Shown: piece by piece, positions 1-5,797 of the stretch
Layout of the letters: the number at the start of each line of letters is the position of its first letter
Position numbering within the stretch: the stretch's first letter is position 1
Notes under the pieces: generated by a model
The model's database searches: none
What the model saw: only the letters and a program-made list of their open reading frames with translations
What the model was told of the DNA's origin: nothing
NCBI GenBank assembly: GCA_900771305.1
Contig: CAAGNL010000030.1
Location: 1 to 5,885 of the forward strand
Source of the DNA: Kiritimatiellia bacterium
Lineage (GTDB): Bacteria > Verrucomicrobiota > Kiritimatiellia > RFP12 > UBA1067
DNA: 5,885 bases
Direction of reading: 5' to 3'
Program-made: the position numbers and the translations under genes

Positions 1-183
1 GCCATAATGACTGCGCACGATTCCTTTTGCGCACAGGATGTGCCGGTGGTGGGCTTCATGTCGGGCGGCATGGTCATCGACACGGTGTCAGAGGGGTTTT
101 GCAATTACCTCAATGAGTTACGTTACATTGAAAATCAGTTTGCATCGTTCAGATTTCAGTCGGACAATCGTCGTGCCGGATGA
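1..183 (+). CDS. Possible 3' end of an unrecognised gene (partial)
   Basis: Reading frame 1 is open from the window edge to a TGA at 181-183, giving about 60 residues; the first internal ATG is at position 7. The stretch from about residue 9 to 40 (including DVPVVGFMSGGMVIDTVSEG) looks protein-like, and third codon positions there are mostly G or C, as in the rest of the window. I do not recognise a family. Its last 71 bp overlap the start of the pRiA4b-like gene in another frame. That is a long overlap, so the tail may be out-of-frame read-through and not native sequence. It could be the end of an upstream gene, a decayed remnant, or chance. Confidence 0.3.
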   Translation, partial: AIMTAHDSFCAQDVPVVGFMSGGMVIDTVSEGFCNYLNELRYIENQFASFRFQSDNRRAG

Positions 184-565
184 TTGGACGATGGAGAAAT
201 TGAGCGATGCGATCCGGGCTGTCTTTGATTGGGACGACGATACGCATCTCTGGAAATTCGAGACGAAGGACGGGGCTGAAATCGGATTGCCGGACATGCT
301 TTATGATGACGGTGCCGCCGCCATCGTGCGTCATCAGATGAAATCGGCCCGTCGGGCAAGGGTTCGCGATTGTTTCCCCGTCAAAGGGGCGAAGCTGGAC
401 TACATCTACGATTTCGGCGACTGGTGGGAGCATCATATTCGACGGATGGCCGATTCCAAAGTCGGTGAGATCGCGTGTGTAAAGGCAACTGGCGACACTG
501 AAGAACCTCGGCCTACGGTGGCATCGTTGACAAGCAAACTGCGCGAGGCGGTAGGCGCGGCATAA
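113..565 (+). CDS. pRiA4b ORF-3-like protein, short form
   Basis: This 150-residue protein resembles the plasmid pRiA4b ORF-3 family, small cytoplasmic proteins of unknown biochemical role often found near mobile elements. What is visible: an N-terminal strand (VTLKISL, residues 4-10), the VVPDDWTMEKLSDAI segment (20-34) that matches the family's usual 'VPdd.tL..lh..I' core, the D/W-rich DWDDDTHLWKF stretch (39-49), and the hallmark YDFGDWWEHHI (99-109), where the family normally has YDFGDGWEH. I chose the ATG at 113 because homology begins at once after it. A start at 38 would add 25 residues of basic, non-family sequence. No good Shine-Dalgarno lies at normal spacing; a GAGGGG at 91-96 is 16 bases away. 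The protein ends soon after the hallmark, so it lacks much of the family's usual C-terminal part. It is convergent with the rnf operon and probably unrelated to it. Confidence 0.75.
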   Translation: MSYVTLKISLHRSDFSRTIVVPDDWTMEKLSDAIRAVFDWDDDTHLWKFETKDGAEIGLPDMLYDDGAAAIVRHQMKSARRARVRDCFPVKGAKLDYIYDFGDWWEHHIRRMADSKVGEIACVKATGDTEEPRPTVASLTSKLREAVGAA

Positions 566-618
566 TTGCCATGGAACTGCTTATGGCGCGGGCGTTGCAG
601 ACGGATCGGATTTCGCCC

Positions 619-646
619 AAAACGCACACGCCGGAGGCATGTGCGT
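619..646 (-). terminator. Rho-independent-like terminator of the rnf operon
   Basis: On the minus strand, 28 bases past the rnfG stop, ACGCACATGCC pairs with GGCGTGTGCGT around a 3-base TCC loop. The stem has 11 pairs, one of them G-U. It is followed by a short T run (621-619, four T's counting the last stem base) and then GGG. The stem is strong but the U-tract is short, so termination may be partial. It also sits between convergent genes, but the plus-strand side has no good T run. It marks the operon end directly after rnfG. Confidence 0.6.
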
Positions 647-673
647 ACATCTTTGACGTGTCGGGCGGGCGTC

Positions 674-1624
674 TTACTTCGTCAGCAGCTTCCGCAGACG
701 GGCTTCGGCATCCTTCATGGCTGTGTTGATTGCGTTCATTTGCGCGGTGATCATGTCGGCCGTCGAGATGTCGAGCTGGTTGACGGGAAGGGGACGGATG
801 GAACGAGCAAGCTGTCCGTCGGCGCCAAACCCGTAGAGCGAGAACATCGCGATCTCGCCCTCAGGGCCTTTGCCCGTGCCCATGCCCACGACCGCGTAGC
901 CGGTCACCTTGCCCGTGGCATCCTTGCCCACGAAGACCGGACACTTCGCGTCATCCTGGAGCTTTTCCGCCGTGGCGGTGCCCTTGGGCAGCACCTTCAG
1001 GACGTTCTCGCTCTTCGAGAGGTCAAGAATCTGCTTTCCCTCGAGGATCGCGGCCTTCTGGGGGGCTGCGGTCGCCTTCCCTTCAAGTCGGTCGACGCGC
1101 AGGCAGGCGTCTGAAATGGCACCACAGACCGCGCGGGACGTGATGGTCGCGCCAGTGATGGCTTCGATGTCGCCGCCGTCCTTTTTGACCTTCAGACCTG
1201 CGGTCGCCTTGCCGGCGAACTGTCCCGCAAAGCCTTTGTCGCCGAGCTTGGCACCGAGACCGGGCGTCTCGTTGGCCGCCAGCACCTGGTAGGAGACGAT
1301 CTTGCGGTCCGGCGTGAGGCCGACCATCAGCTTGATGTCGCCGCCGTAGCCGGCGCCGCTGACGCCTGGCACGGCATAGCCGGCGATGACCTTGCGGTCG
1401 GCGTCGGCATATCCAACGAATACCTTGATCGAGTTGTCCGCCGGGTCTTCCTTCGTGTCGATGGCCTGCACCCCCTCTGGAAGAACGGCCTTCGCGGCCG
1501 CATTGGCCTTGAGCGTGGCGATATTCGCGATGGGGGCCTTGGTGATGTCGTTGACGAGCGAGAGCACGGCCGCGCAGATGGCGGCGATGATCGTCAGGGG
1601 CAGAACGAGTTTGAGGATCTTCAT
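674..1624 (-). CDS. rnfG: RnfG, covalent-FMN subunit of Rnf complex, with C-terminal extension
   Basis: RnfG is the membrane-anchored flavoprotein that passes electrons within Rnf through an FMN esterified to threonine, on the outer side of the membrane. What is visible: an N-terminal transmembrane anchor (residues 5-24), an FMN-binding domain (about 45-178) with the conserved ETPGLGAKLGD (119-129), and the flavinylation motif ITGATITS (156-163), in which Thr160 is the expected FMN attachment site. At 316 residues it is about 100 longer than a usual RnfG. The extra part (about 180-316) resembles the first half of the FMN domain but has no TGAT motif. The start is the ATG at 1624, overlapping the rnfD stop by ATGA with a GGAG at 1635-1632, seven bases upstream. 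A longer reading from 1828 would add 68 basic residues opposite rnfD and is rejected. It is the last gene of the operon. Confidence 0.95.
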   Translation of the reverse strand: MKILKLVLPLTIIAAICAAVLSLVNDITKAPIANIATLKANAAAKAVLPEGVQAIDTKEDPADNSIKVFVGYADADRKVIAGYAVPGVSGAGYGGDIKLMVGLTPDRKIVSYQVLAANETPGLGAKLGDKGFAGQFAGKATAGLKVKKDGGDIEAITGATITSRAVCGAISDACLRVDRLEGKATAAPQKAAILEGKQILDLSKSENVLKVLPKGTATAEKLQDDAKCPVFVGKDATGKVTGYAVVGMGTGKGPEGEIAMFSLYGFGADGQLARSIRPLPVNQLDISTADMITAQMNAINTAMKDAEARLRKLLTK

Positions 1625-2649
1625 GACTTGACTCCAAAGGGCTTCGGCTGGGTGAAGCGGGAGATCAGGGGGGTGAACGCGTTCATGATGAGAATCGCGA
1701 AGGAGACGCCTTCGGGGAAGGCTCCGTGGAGGCGGATGAGCATCGTGAGCAGACCGCATCCGCAGCCGAAGATCAGTTTGCCCTTGGTCGTGACCGGCGA
1801 GGTGACGTAGTCCGTGGCCATGAAGCATGCGCCGAGGACCACGCCGCCGCTGAAGACGTGGACCTCGGCGAGCTTGAGGGCGTTGAGGTCCATTCCGTAG
1901 TTGACGAAGGCGAAGAGGACGACGGTGGCGATGAACGATACGGGGATGTGCCAGGTGATCACGCGGCGGAACAGCAGGTAGCCGGCGCCGAGCAGCAGCG
2001 CGAGGGCGCTGACCTCGCCGAGGGATCCGTTGACATTGCCGAGGAAGGCGGACTGGATGAAGTCGCCGTTCGCGAAGTTGAGCACCTTGTCCGCCGCGGA
2101 CGCCTTGTCCCAGGCCGCGGTTGCGAAGGTCTTCAGGTAGGAGAGCGGTGTCGCCGTGGTCGTGGCGTCAACCGTCGCGCCAGCCGCGATCTTCCAGGAC
2201 GAGTTCGACCACACGGTCATCGCCTCGGAGAAGGAGACGAGCATGAACGCGCGGGCGGCAAGCGCCGGGTTGAACGGATTGTAGCCGAGTCCACCGAAGA
2301 CCTGCTTGGCGATGCCGATCGCGAATGCGCTGCCGACGATTGCCATCCAGAGTGGAATGGTCGGCGGTAGGTTGAGGGCGAGCAGCAGACCCGTCAGGAC
2401 AGCGGAGAGGTCGCCGAGCGTGTTTTCGCGCTTCATCGCCAGCCGGCAGGCTCCCTCGACGACGAGGCAGGTCACAATGCACGTGGCGGTGATCAACAGC
2501 GTCCGCCAGCCGAAGAAGTAGGCGCTGCAGCAGAGCGCGGGCAGAAGGGCGATGATGACTTCAAGCATGATTCCGCTCACGGACGACTTCGCATGCGTGT
2601 GCGGCGAGCTCGAGAGGATGTAGCGTTCCGATGTCTGTTTGGGTAGCAT
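1621..2649 (-). CDS. rnfD: RnfD, integral-membrane FMN subunit of Rnf complex
   Basis: RnfD is the NqrB/RnfD-family membrane subunit that carries covalent FMN and contributes to ion translocation. At 342 residues it is a normal length. Hydrophobic segments appear at about 26-46, 50-68, 83-95, 98-116, 213-227, 236-252, 264-280, 291-305 and 315-327. Conserved blocks are visible: GGLGYNPFNPALAARAF (119-135), the flavinylation motif DATTTATPL (161-169) with Thr167 as the predicted FMN site, GSLGEVSALALLLGA (208-222), FMATDYVTSPVTTKG (276-290) and FPEGVSFAILIMNAFTPLI (311-329). The usual S-G-A-T is T-T-A-T here, still matching a D-x-x-S/T-x-A/S-T pattern. It begins 9 bp after rnfC. Its AAGGA Shine-Dalgarno overlaps the rnfC TAA stop, which suggests translational coupling. 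Confidence 0.96.
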   Translation of the reverse strand: MLPKQTSERYILSSSPHTHAKSSVSGIMLEVIIALLPALCCSAYFFGWRTLLITATCIVTCLVVEGACRLAMKRENTLGDLSAVLTGLLLALNLPPTIPLWMAIVGSAFAIGIAKQVFGGLGYNPFNPALAARAFMLVSFSEAMTVWSNSSWKIAAGATVDATTTATPLSYLKTFATAAWDKASAADKVLNFANGDFIQSAFLGNVNGSLGEVSALALLLGAGYLLFRRVITWHIPVSFIATVVLFAFVNYGMDLNALKLAEVHVFSGGVVLGACFMATDYVTSPVTTKGKLIFGCGCGLLTMLIRLHGAFPEGVSFAILIMNAFTPLISRFTQPKPFGVKS

Positions 2650-2658
2650 AATGGTTCC

Positions 2659-4029
2659 TTACTTCTTCGCGGCTGCTGCTGCCTTGGCCTTTTCGGCGGC
2701 CTGACGTGCACGGATGGAGTCCTTTGCGCGACGGCAGTGATGGGTGAGCGAACGGTAGGCGGGGCATACAAACGAGCAGGCTCCGCACTCAATGCAGTTC
2801 ATCACGTCATTGGACTCCGCATCGGCGATGTCGTCCGCCTCCACTGCCTTTGAGATGGCGGCCGGGTTGAGCTGCATGGGACAGGCCCGCAGACAGCGCC
2901 CGCAGTTGATGCAGGGGGAGGACGAATACTGGAAGACCTTCTTTGCCGTGAGGAAGAGCAGTCCCGAGGTCGTCTTCGTCGTGGCGATGTTCAGATGGGG
3001 CACGTTGAAGCCCATCATCGTGCCGCCGCTGATCACCTTGCGGACGCCCTCCTTCTCCCCGCCGCAGAACGCGGCGAGGTCTGCGTAGGCGGTTCCCGTG
3101 GGGGCGAGCACGTTCTTCGGCTCGGCGATGCCGTCGCCCGAGACGGTGGTCACGCGCTCGACGAGGGGCTTCCCCGCGCCCACGGCGTCTGCGACGGCCG
3201 CGACTGTGCCCACGTTCTCGACGACGCAGCCGACGGAAATCGGCAGGGCACCGGGTGGCACGAGACGTCCGACGGTCGCGTAGATCTGGTGCTTTTCGGA
3301 TCCCTGCGGGTAGAGCACCGGCAGGACGACGATCTCGACATTGCCGTCGATGTCCGCGAAGGCCTTTTCGAGGGCGGCGATCGCCTCGGGCTTGTTCGCC
3401 TCGACCGCGATGCGGACGGCGGGGCCGTTCAGGACCTTGCGCATGATCTCAACGCCCGTGCGGATTTTGTCCGCATGCTCCAGCATCATCCGGTAGTCGG
3501 CCGTCAGATAGGGTTCGCATTCGGCGCCATTGAGGATGAGGTATTCGCAGTGCTTGTCCGGTGGAGGCGAGAGTTTGACCACCGTCGGGAAGCCCGCACC
3601 GCCCATGCCGCAGATGCCGGCCGCGTCCACACGGGCGAGCAGCTCCTCCTTCGAGGCCGTCTTCCAGTCGAGCGGGGGAAGGGTGACGGCGGGCGTGGCG
3701 GTCTGGTCGTCGTCGGTTTCGAGGATGACCGCGTCGGCCCAGGTTCCCGCGGCGCCCTGGCGGGACTCGACCGCCTTGACCGTGCCGGCCGCGGACGCGA
3801 ACACGGGCACCGAGATGAAGCCGTTGCGCTCGCCGAGAAGCTGTCCCTTGGCGACGTGGTCGCCGACCTTGACGACGCACTTGGCGGGGGCGCCGAGGTG
3901 CTGACTCATCGAAATCGCCAGCGTCTTCGGCAGCGGAAGCGCCTCGATCGTCTTGTCGCGCGCGAGTTCCTTGTTGTAGTCCGGATGGACGCCACCGTGG
4001 AATTTGAAAGAGCTCTTGACCGTTTTCAT
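2659..4029 (-). CDS. rnfC: RnfC, NADH-binding iron-sulfur flavoprotein subunit
   Basis: RnfC is the peripheral cytoplasmic subunit where NAD+ is reduced (or NADH oxidised), through non-covalent FMN and two [4Fe-4S] clusters. What is visible in 456 residues: the N-terminal FKFHGGVHP block (8-16), a barrel-sandwich region with KVGDHVAKGQLLGE (54-67), the glycine-rich nucleotide/FMN loop GICGMGGAGFPTVVKL (138-153), LNGAECEPYLTADYRMM (166-182), SGGTMMGFNVP (334-344), and two ferredoxin-type motifs at Cys373/376/379/383 and Cys412/415/418/422. All eight cluster ligands are present. The tail is a short Ala/Lys-rich stretch (443-456), not the long repeat tail seen in many gammaproteobacterial RnfC proteins. 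It starts 21 bp after rnfB, with GGGGA about eight bases before the ATG. Confidence 0.97.
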   Translation of the reverse strand: MKTVKSSFKFHGGVHPDYNKELARDKTIEALPLPKTLAISMSQHLGAPAKCVVKVGDHVAKGQLLGERNGFISVPVFASAAGTVKAVESRQGAAGTWADAVILETDDDQTATPAVTLPPLDWKTASKEELLARVDAAGICGMGGAGFPTVVKLSPPPDKHCEYLILNGAECEPYLTADYRMMLEHADKIRTGVEIMRKVLNGPAVRIAVEANKPEAIAALEKAFADIDGNVEIVVLPVLYPQGSEKHQIYATVGRLVPPGALPISVGCVVENVGTVAAVADAVGAGKPLVERVTTVSGDGIAEPKNVLAPTGTAYADLAAFCGGEKEGVRKVISGGTMMGFNVPHLNIATTKTTSGLLFLTAKKVFQYSSSPCINCGRCLRACPMQLNPAAISKAVEADDIADAESNDVMNCIECGACSFVCPAYRSLTHHCRRAKDSIRARQAAEKAKAAAAAKK

Positions 4030-4050
4030 GTTCTAAATCCCCAGTTGAGC

Positions 4051-4869
4051 TTAGTGGCCCGTCTCGAAGTGGGCGTCCTCGCGGATGCACTTGCGCGGGC
4101 ACTTGTCGACGAGCATGGAGTCTGTCGGCGGATTCTCGTAGTTGACCTTCGCGAGGAAGCGGTCGAAGGTGAAGTGTCCGGCCTCCTTGCCCCCCGAGTT
4201 CTTCTCGCAAAGGTGGCAGCCCATGCAGCCGACGCCGCAGACCTTGTTGACCTCGGGTCCGCGGAGCGGGTTGTTGCAGAGCACGTGGATCGTCGCCTTC
4301 GCGGGGACGAGTTCGATGAGCTTCCTGGGGCAGACGGACACGCACTTGCCGCAGCCGATGCAGAGGCGTTTGTCGACGATCGCGAGGCCGTCTTCCACGC
4401 GGATGGCGTGTTTCGGGCAGACGTTCGCGCAGGCGCCGTAGCCGAGGCAGCCGAAGCGGCAGCCCTTGTCGCCGCCCGCCGTCGCCGCCGCGGACGCGCA
4501 GTCGCAGATGCCGTTGTAGTCGCCCACGCGGATCGCCTCGCTCCGCGTGCCACAGCACTTGACGAGGGCGACGCGGCGCTCGGTGGCCGAGGCCTCCACG
4601 CCGAGGATCTTCGCGATCTCGGCGGAGACCTTGTCGTCCGCGGCCGTGCAGCCGCCAGGGGCCGCGGTGCCCGCCACGAGGGCGCGGGCGTAGTCGCCGC
4701 AGCCGGCGAAGCCGCAGCCGCCGCAGTTGGCTCCGGGAAGGGCGCCTGTGACGAGGCCGATGCGCGGATCCTCCTGCACGGCGAGATACTTGTCCGCAAT
4801 CGCCAGCGCCAGCGCGGCGACCGCGCCGAGGACGGCGATGACCAGAACTGCAACCAGAATACCTGACAT
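4051..4869 (-). CDS. rnfB: RnfB, multi-[4Fe-4S] ferredoxin-accepting subunit
   Basis: RnfB accepts electrons from reduced ferredoxin and relays them into the Rnf membrane part. What is visible in 272 residues: a single N-terminal transmembrane helix (3-24); the Fe-S motif GANCGGCGFAGC plus a later Cys (Cys49, 52, 57, 74); the KCCGT and CDC segments (Cys105, 106, 122, 124); a di-cluster ferredoxin domain with Cys137/141/147/151 and Cys170/173/176/180; and a C-terminal domain with Cys211/215/218/221, Cys257 and Cys261. In the C-terminal domain the usual fourth Cys-Pro of the first motif is Ser225-Gly, and the second motif keeps only its last CP (Cys257), so one cluster appears lost. The length and arrangement resemble the longer RnfB of anaerobes. 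The start is supported by AAGGAG seven bases upstream. It follows rnfA by 60 bp. Confidence 0.96.
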   Translation of the reverse strand: MSGILVAVLVIAVLGAVAALALAIADKYLAVQEDPRIGLVTGALPGANCGGCGFAGCGDYARALVAGTAAPGGCTAADDKVSAEIAKILGVEASATERRVALVKCCGTRSEAIRVGDYNGICDCASAAATAGGDKGCRFGCLGYGACANVCPKHAIRVEDGLAIVDKRLCIGCGKCVSVCPRKLIELVPAKATIHVLCNNPLRGPEVNKVCGVGCMGCHLCEKNSGGKEAGHFTFDRFLAKVNYENPPTDSMLVDKCPRKCIREDAHFETGH

Positions 4870-4876
4870 CGAAAAG

Positions 4877-4882
4877 CTCCTT
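4877..4882 (-). promoter_or_regulatory. Shine-Dalgarno of rnfB
   Basis: AAGGAG on the minus strand, seven bases before the rnfB ATG at 4869. It fixes the start and is the strongest ribosome binding site in the operon. Confidence 0.8.
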
Positions 4883-4890
4883 CCCTCAAA

Positions 4891-4926
4891 TCTTCAACTT
4901 ACAACGTTCAACCTTGAACTTTCAAT
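4891..4926 (-). repeat. Degenerate 7-bp tandem repeat between rnfA and rnfB
   Basis: Read on the minus strand, the short rnfA-rnfB spacer shows units with a period of about 7: AAAGTTC, AAGGTTG, AACGTTG, TAAGTTG, then a diverged AAGATTTG. Inside it, GTTCAA and TTGAAC (4906-4919) are inverted around a GG. The stretch is much more AT-rich than the genes on either side. It could be an expanded simple repeat, or a structured linker that tunes rnfB translation or mRNA stability. Confidence 0.6.
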
Positions 4927-4929
4927 CCC

Positions 4930-5514
4930 TCAGTACGGCATCTTGACGAGGCCCGAGAAGCCCATGAATGCCAGCGACAGGAGCCCGGCGGTGACGAGCG
5001 CGATGGCGATGCCGCGGAAGCAGCGGGGAGGATTCGCGTGAGCGAGTTTCTCGCGGATGCCGGAGAAGATCACCAGGGCGAGTGCGAAGCCAAGGGCCGC
5101 GGCGAAGGAGAAGATGACGCTCTCGAGGAATGGCGTACCGTTCTTGCAGTTCAGCTCGGCCACGCCCAGGACGGCGCAGTTTGTGGTGATGAGCGGCAGG
5201 AAGATGCCCAGGGCGGCGTGCAGCGGCGGCATGAAACGCTTCATCGCGATGTCGATGAACTGCACAAGCGCGGCGATCACGAGGATGAACGCGAGCGTGT
5301 GGATGTAGCCGAGGCCGGAGGGCTCGAGGACGAAGTGGTCCAGCAGCCAGGTGACGGCAGAGGCGATGGTCATCACGAAGATGACGGCGCCCGACATGCC
5401 CAATGCCGTCTCGGTCTTCTTCGAGACGCCAAGGAAGGGACAGCAACCCAGAAAACGGTTCAGCACGAAGTTGTTGACCAGAACCGCGCCGATGATGATG
5501 ATGAGGTAGTGCAT
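4930..5514 (-). CDS. rnfA: RnfA, integral-membrane subunit of Rnf complex
   Basis: RnfA is a six-helix membrane protein of the NqrD/E-RnfA/E family. In the complex it pairs with its homolog RnfE, and the two are thought to hold an intramembrane iron-sulfur centre on cysteines from both. At 194 residues it matches the usual length. Conserved blocks read as RnfA, not RnfE: VLVNNFVLNRFLGCCPFLGV (11-30), SKKTETALGMSGA (31-43), LAFILVIAALVQF (74-86), LGIFLPLITTNCAVLGVA (102-119), IREKLA (153-158), FRGIAIALVTAGLLSLAFMG (166-185) and the C-terminal FSGLVKMPY. The cluster cysteines expected by family are present (Cys25 and Cys113). It is the first gene of the operon. The ATG at 5514 has no Shine-Dalgarno and lies only nine bases past a TATAAT box, so the mRNA may be leaderless. 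Confidence 0.96.
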   Translation of the reverse strand: MHYLIIIIGAVLVNNFVLNRFLGCCPFLGVSKKTETALGMSGAVIFVMTIASAVTWLLDHFVLEPSGLGYIHTLAFILVIAALVQFIDIAMKRFMPPLHAALGIFLPLITTNCAVLGVAELNCKNGTPFLESVIFSFAAALGFALALVIFSGIREKLAHANPPRCFRGIAIALVTAGLLSLAFMGFSGLVKMPY

Positions 5515-5522
5515 GGCCGCGT

Positions 5523-5531
5523 ATTATACCA
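5523..5531 (-). promoter_or_regulatory. Extended -10 promoter of the rnf operon
   Basis: The minus strand reads TGGTATAAT, a full consensus -10 hexamer (5528-5523) with the TGn extension. At the usual 17-bp spacing the upstream hexamer is GTTCGC, so there is no good -35, which is tolerated by extended -10 promoters. The predicted start of transcription is at about 5516-5514, which puts it at or within two bases of the rnfA ATG. Confidence 0.65.
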
Positions 5532-5533
5532 TA

Positions 5534-5545
5534 GCACGCGCGTGC
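5534..5545. promoter_or_regulatory. 12-bp perfect palindrome in the promoter
   Basis: GCACGCGCGTGC is its own reverse complement and lies three bases upstream of the TGn of the extended -10, within the -35/-10 spacer. That is a typical place for a repressor operator. It is GC-rich and short, so chance is possible. Confidence 0.35.
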
Positions 5546-5574
5546 GCGAACTCAGTGTTTCTGGAAAAGTACTC

Positions 5575-5610
5575 GGTCAGTCAACACCGCTGGCGCGGTC
5601 TTGACCGACC
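5575..5610. repeat. Imperfect inverted repeat (36 bp hairpin)
   Basis: GGTCAGTCAA (5575-5584) faces TTGACCGACC (5601-5610) with one mismatch. Inside, ACCGC and GCGGT pair around a TGGC loop, after one C-C mismatch. The result is a strong hairpin. On the minus strand a TTTT run (5568-5565) lies a few bases beyond it, too far for a classical terminator. It could still help end transcription from the gene at the right edge, or insulate the rnf promoter. Confidence 0.55.
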
Positions 5611-5797
5611 TCGGCATCTGAGCATCTGAGCAAAAGTGCATCTGAGCTTTTCCTCAACTCAGGAAAATGAACTCCAGTCAGCTTGAGCAAAATCTGCCAA
5701 CGCAGTCTTCCGCTGCGTGTTATCGCATAAGTTGCCATTTTATCCGAAGAAGCCCAGATGCACCTTCGCTCAAATGCTCAGATGCTGAGGTCTGTCA
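5602..5797. repeat. Palindromic intergenic element with 50-bp inverted arms
   Basis: The left arm (5602-5651) and the reverse complement of the right arm (5748-5797) match at 43 of 50 positions, by eye, around a 96-base centre. Both arms contain three copies of a GCATCTGAGC-like unit, two of them overlapping. As minus-strand RNA four of the seven mismatches become G-U pairs, leaving three unpaired, so the structure is better preserved in that direction. The centre carries two further perfect hairpins: TTTTCCT/AGGAAAA (5648-5667) and ACGCAG/CTGCGT (5700-5718). No open frame of note lies in the centre. This could be a MITE-like or REP-like repeat, or a structured RNA. I see no clear target-site duplication. 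Confidence 0.6.

Noticed and set aside
566..1114. Plus-strand open frame opposite the end of rnfG
   Set aside because: It has no recognisable family, runs across the terminator hairpin, and is antisense to rnfG, whose frame is well supported.
1625..1828. Upstream extension of rnfG to an ATG at 1828
   Set aside because: The added 68 residues are His/Arg/Pro-rich, lie opposite rnfD coding sequence, and would bury the membrane anchor. The ATG at 1624 has a GGAG and the usual ATGA coupling to rnfD.
2995..4866. Very long plus-strand open frame (623 codons) opposite rnfB and rnfC
   Set aside because: It is an antisense shadow of GC-rich codons. The minus-strand frames carry clear RnfB and RnfC motifs with all their cysteines, while this frame gives low-complexity Arg/Ala/Asp-rich sequence with no family.
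4026..4889. Alternative minus-strand open frames overlapping rnfB and rnfC
   Set aside because: They are Arg/Ala/Ser-rich out-of-frame translations of the real genes.
5038..5604. Plus-strand open frame opposite rnfA and its promoter
   Set aside because: It is Glu/Asp/Arg-rich shadow sequence, antisense to a clear RnfA.
5614..5647. CRISPR-like short repeats (GCATCTGAGC, three copies)
   Set aside because: Units are 10 bp, two overlap, and there are no regular spacers. They are part of the inverted arms.
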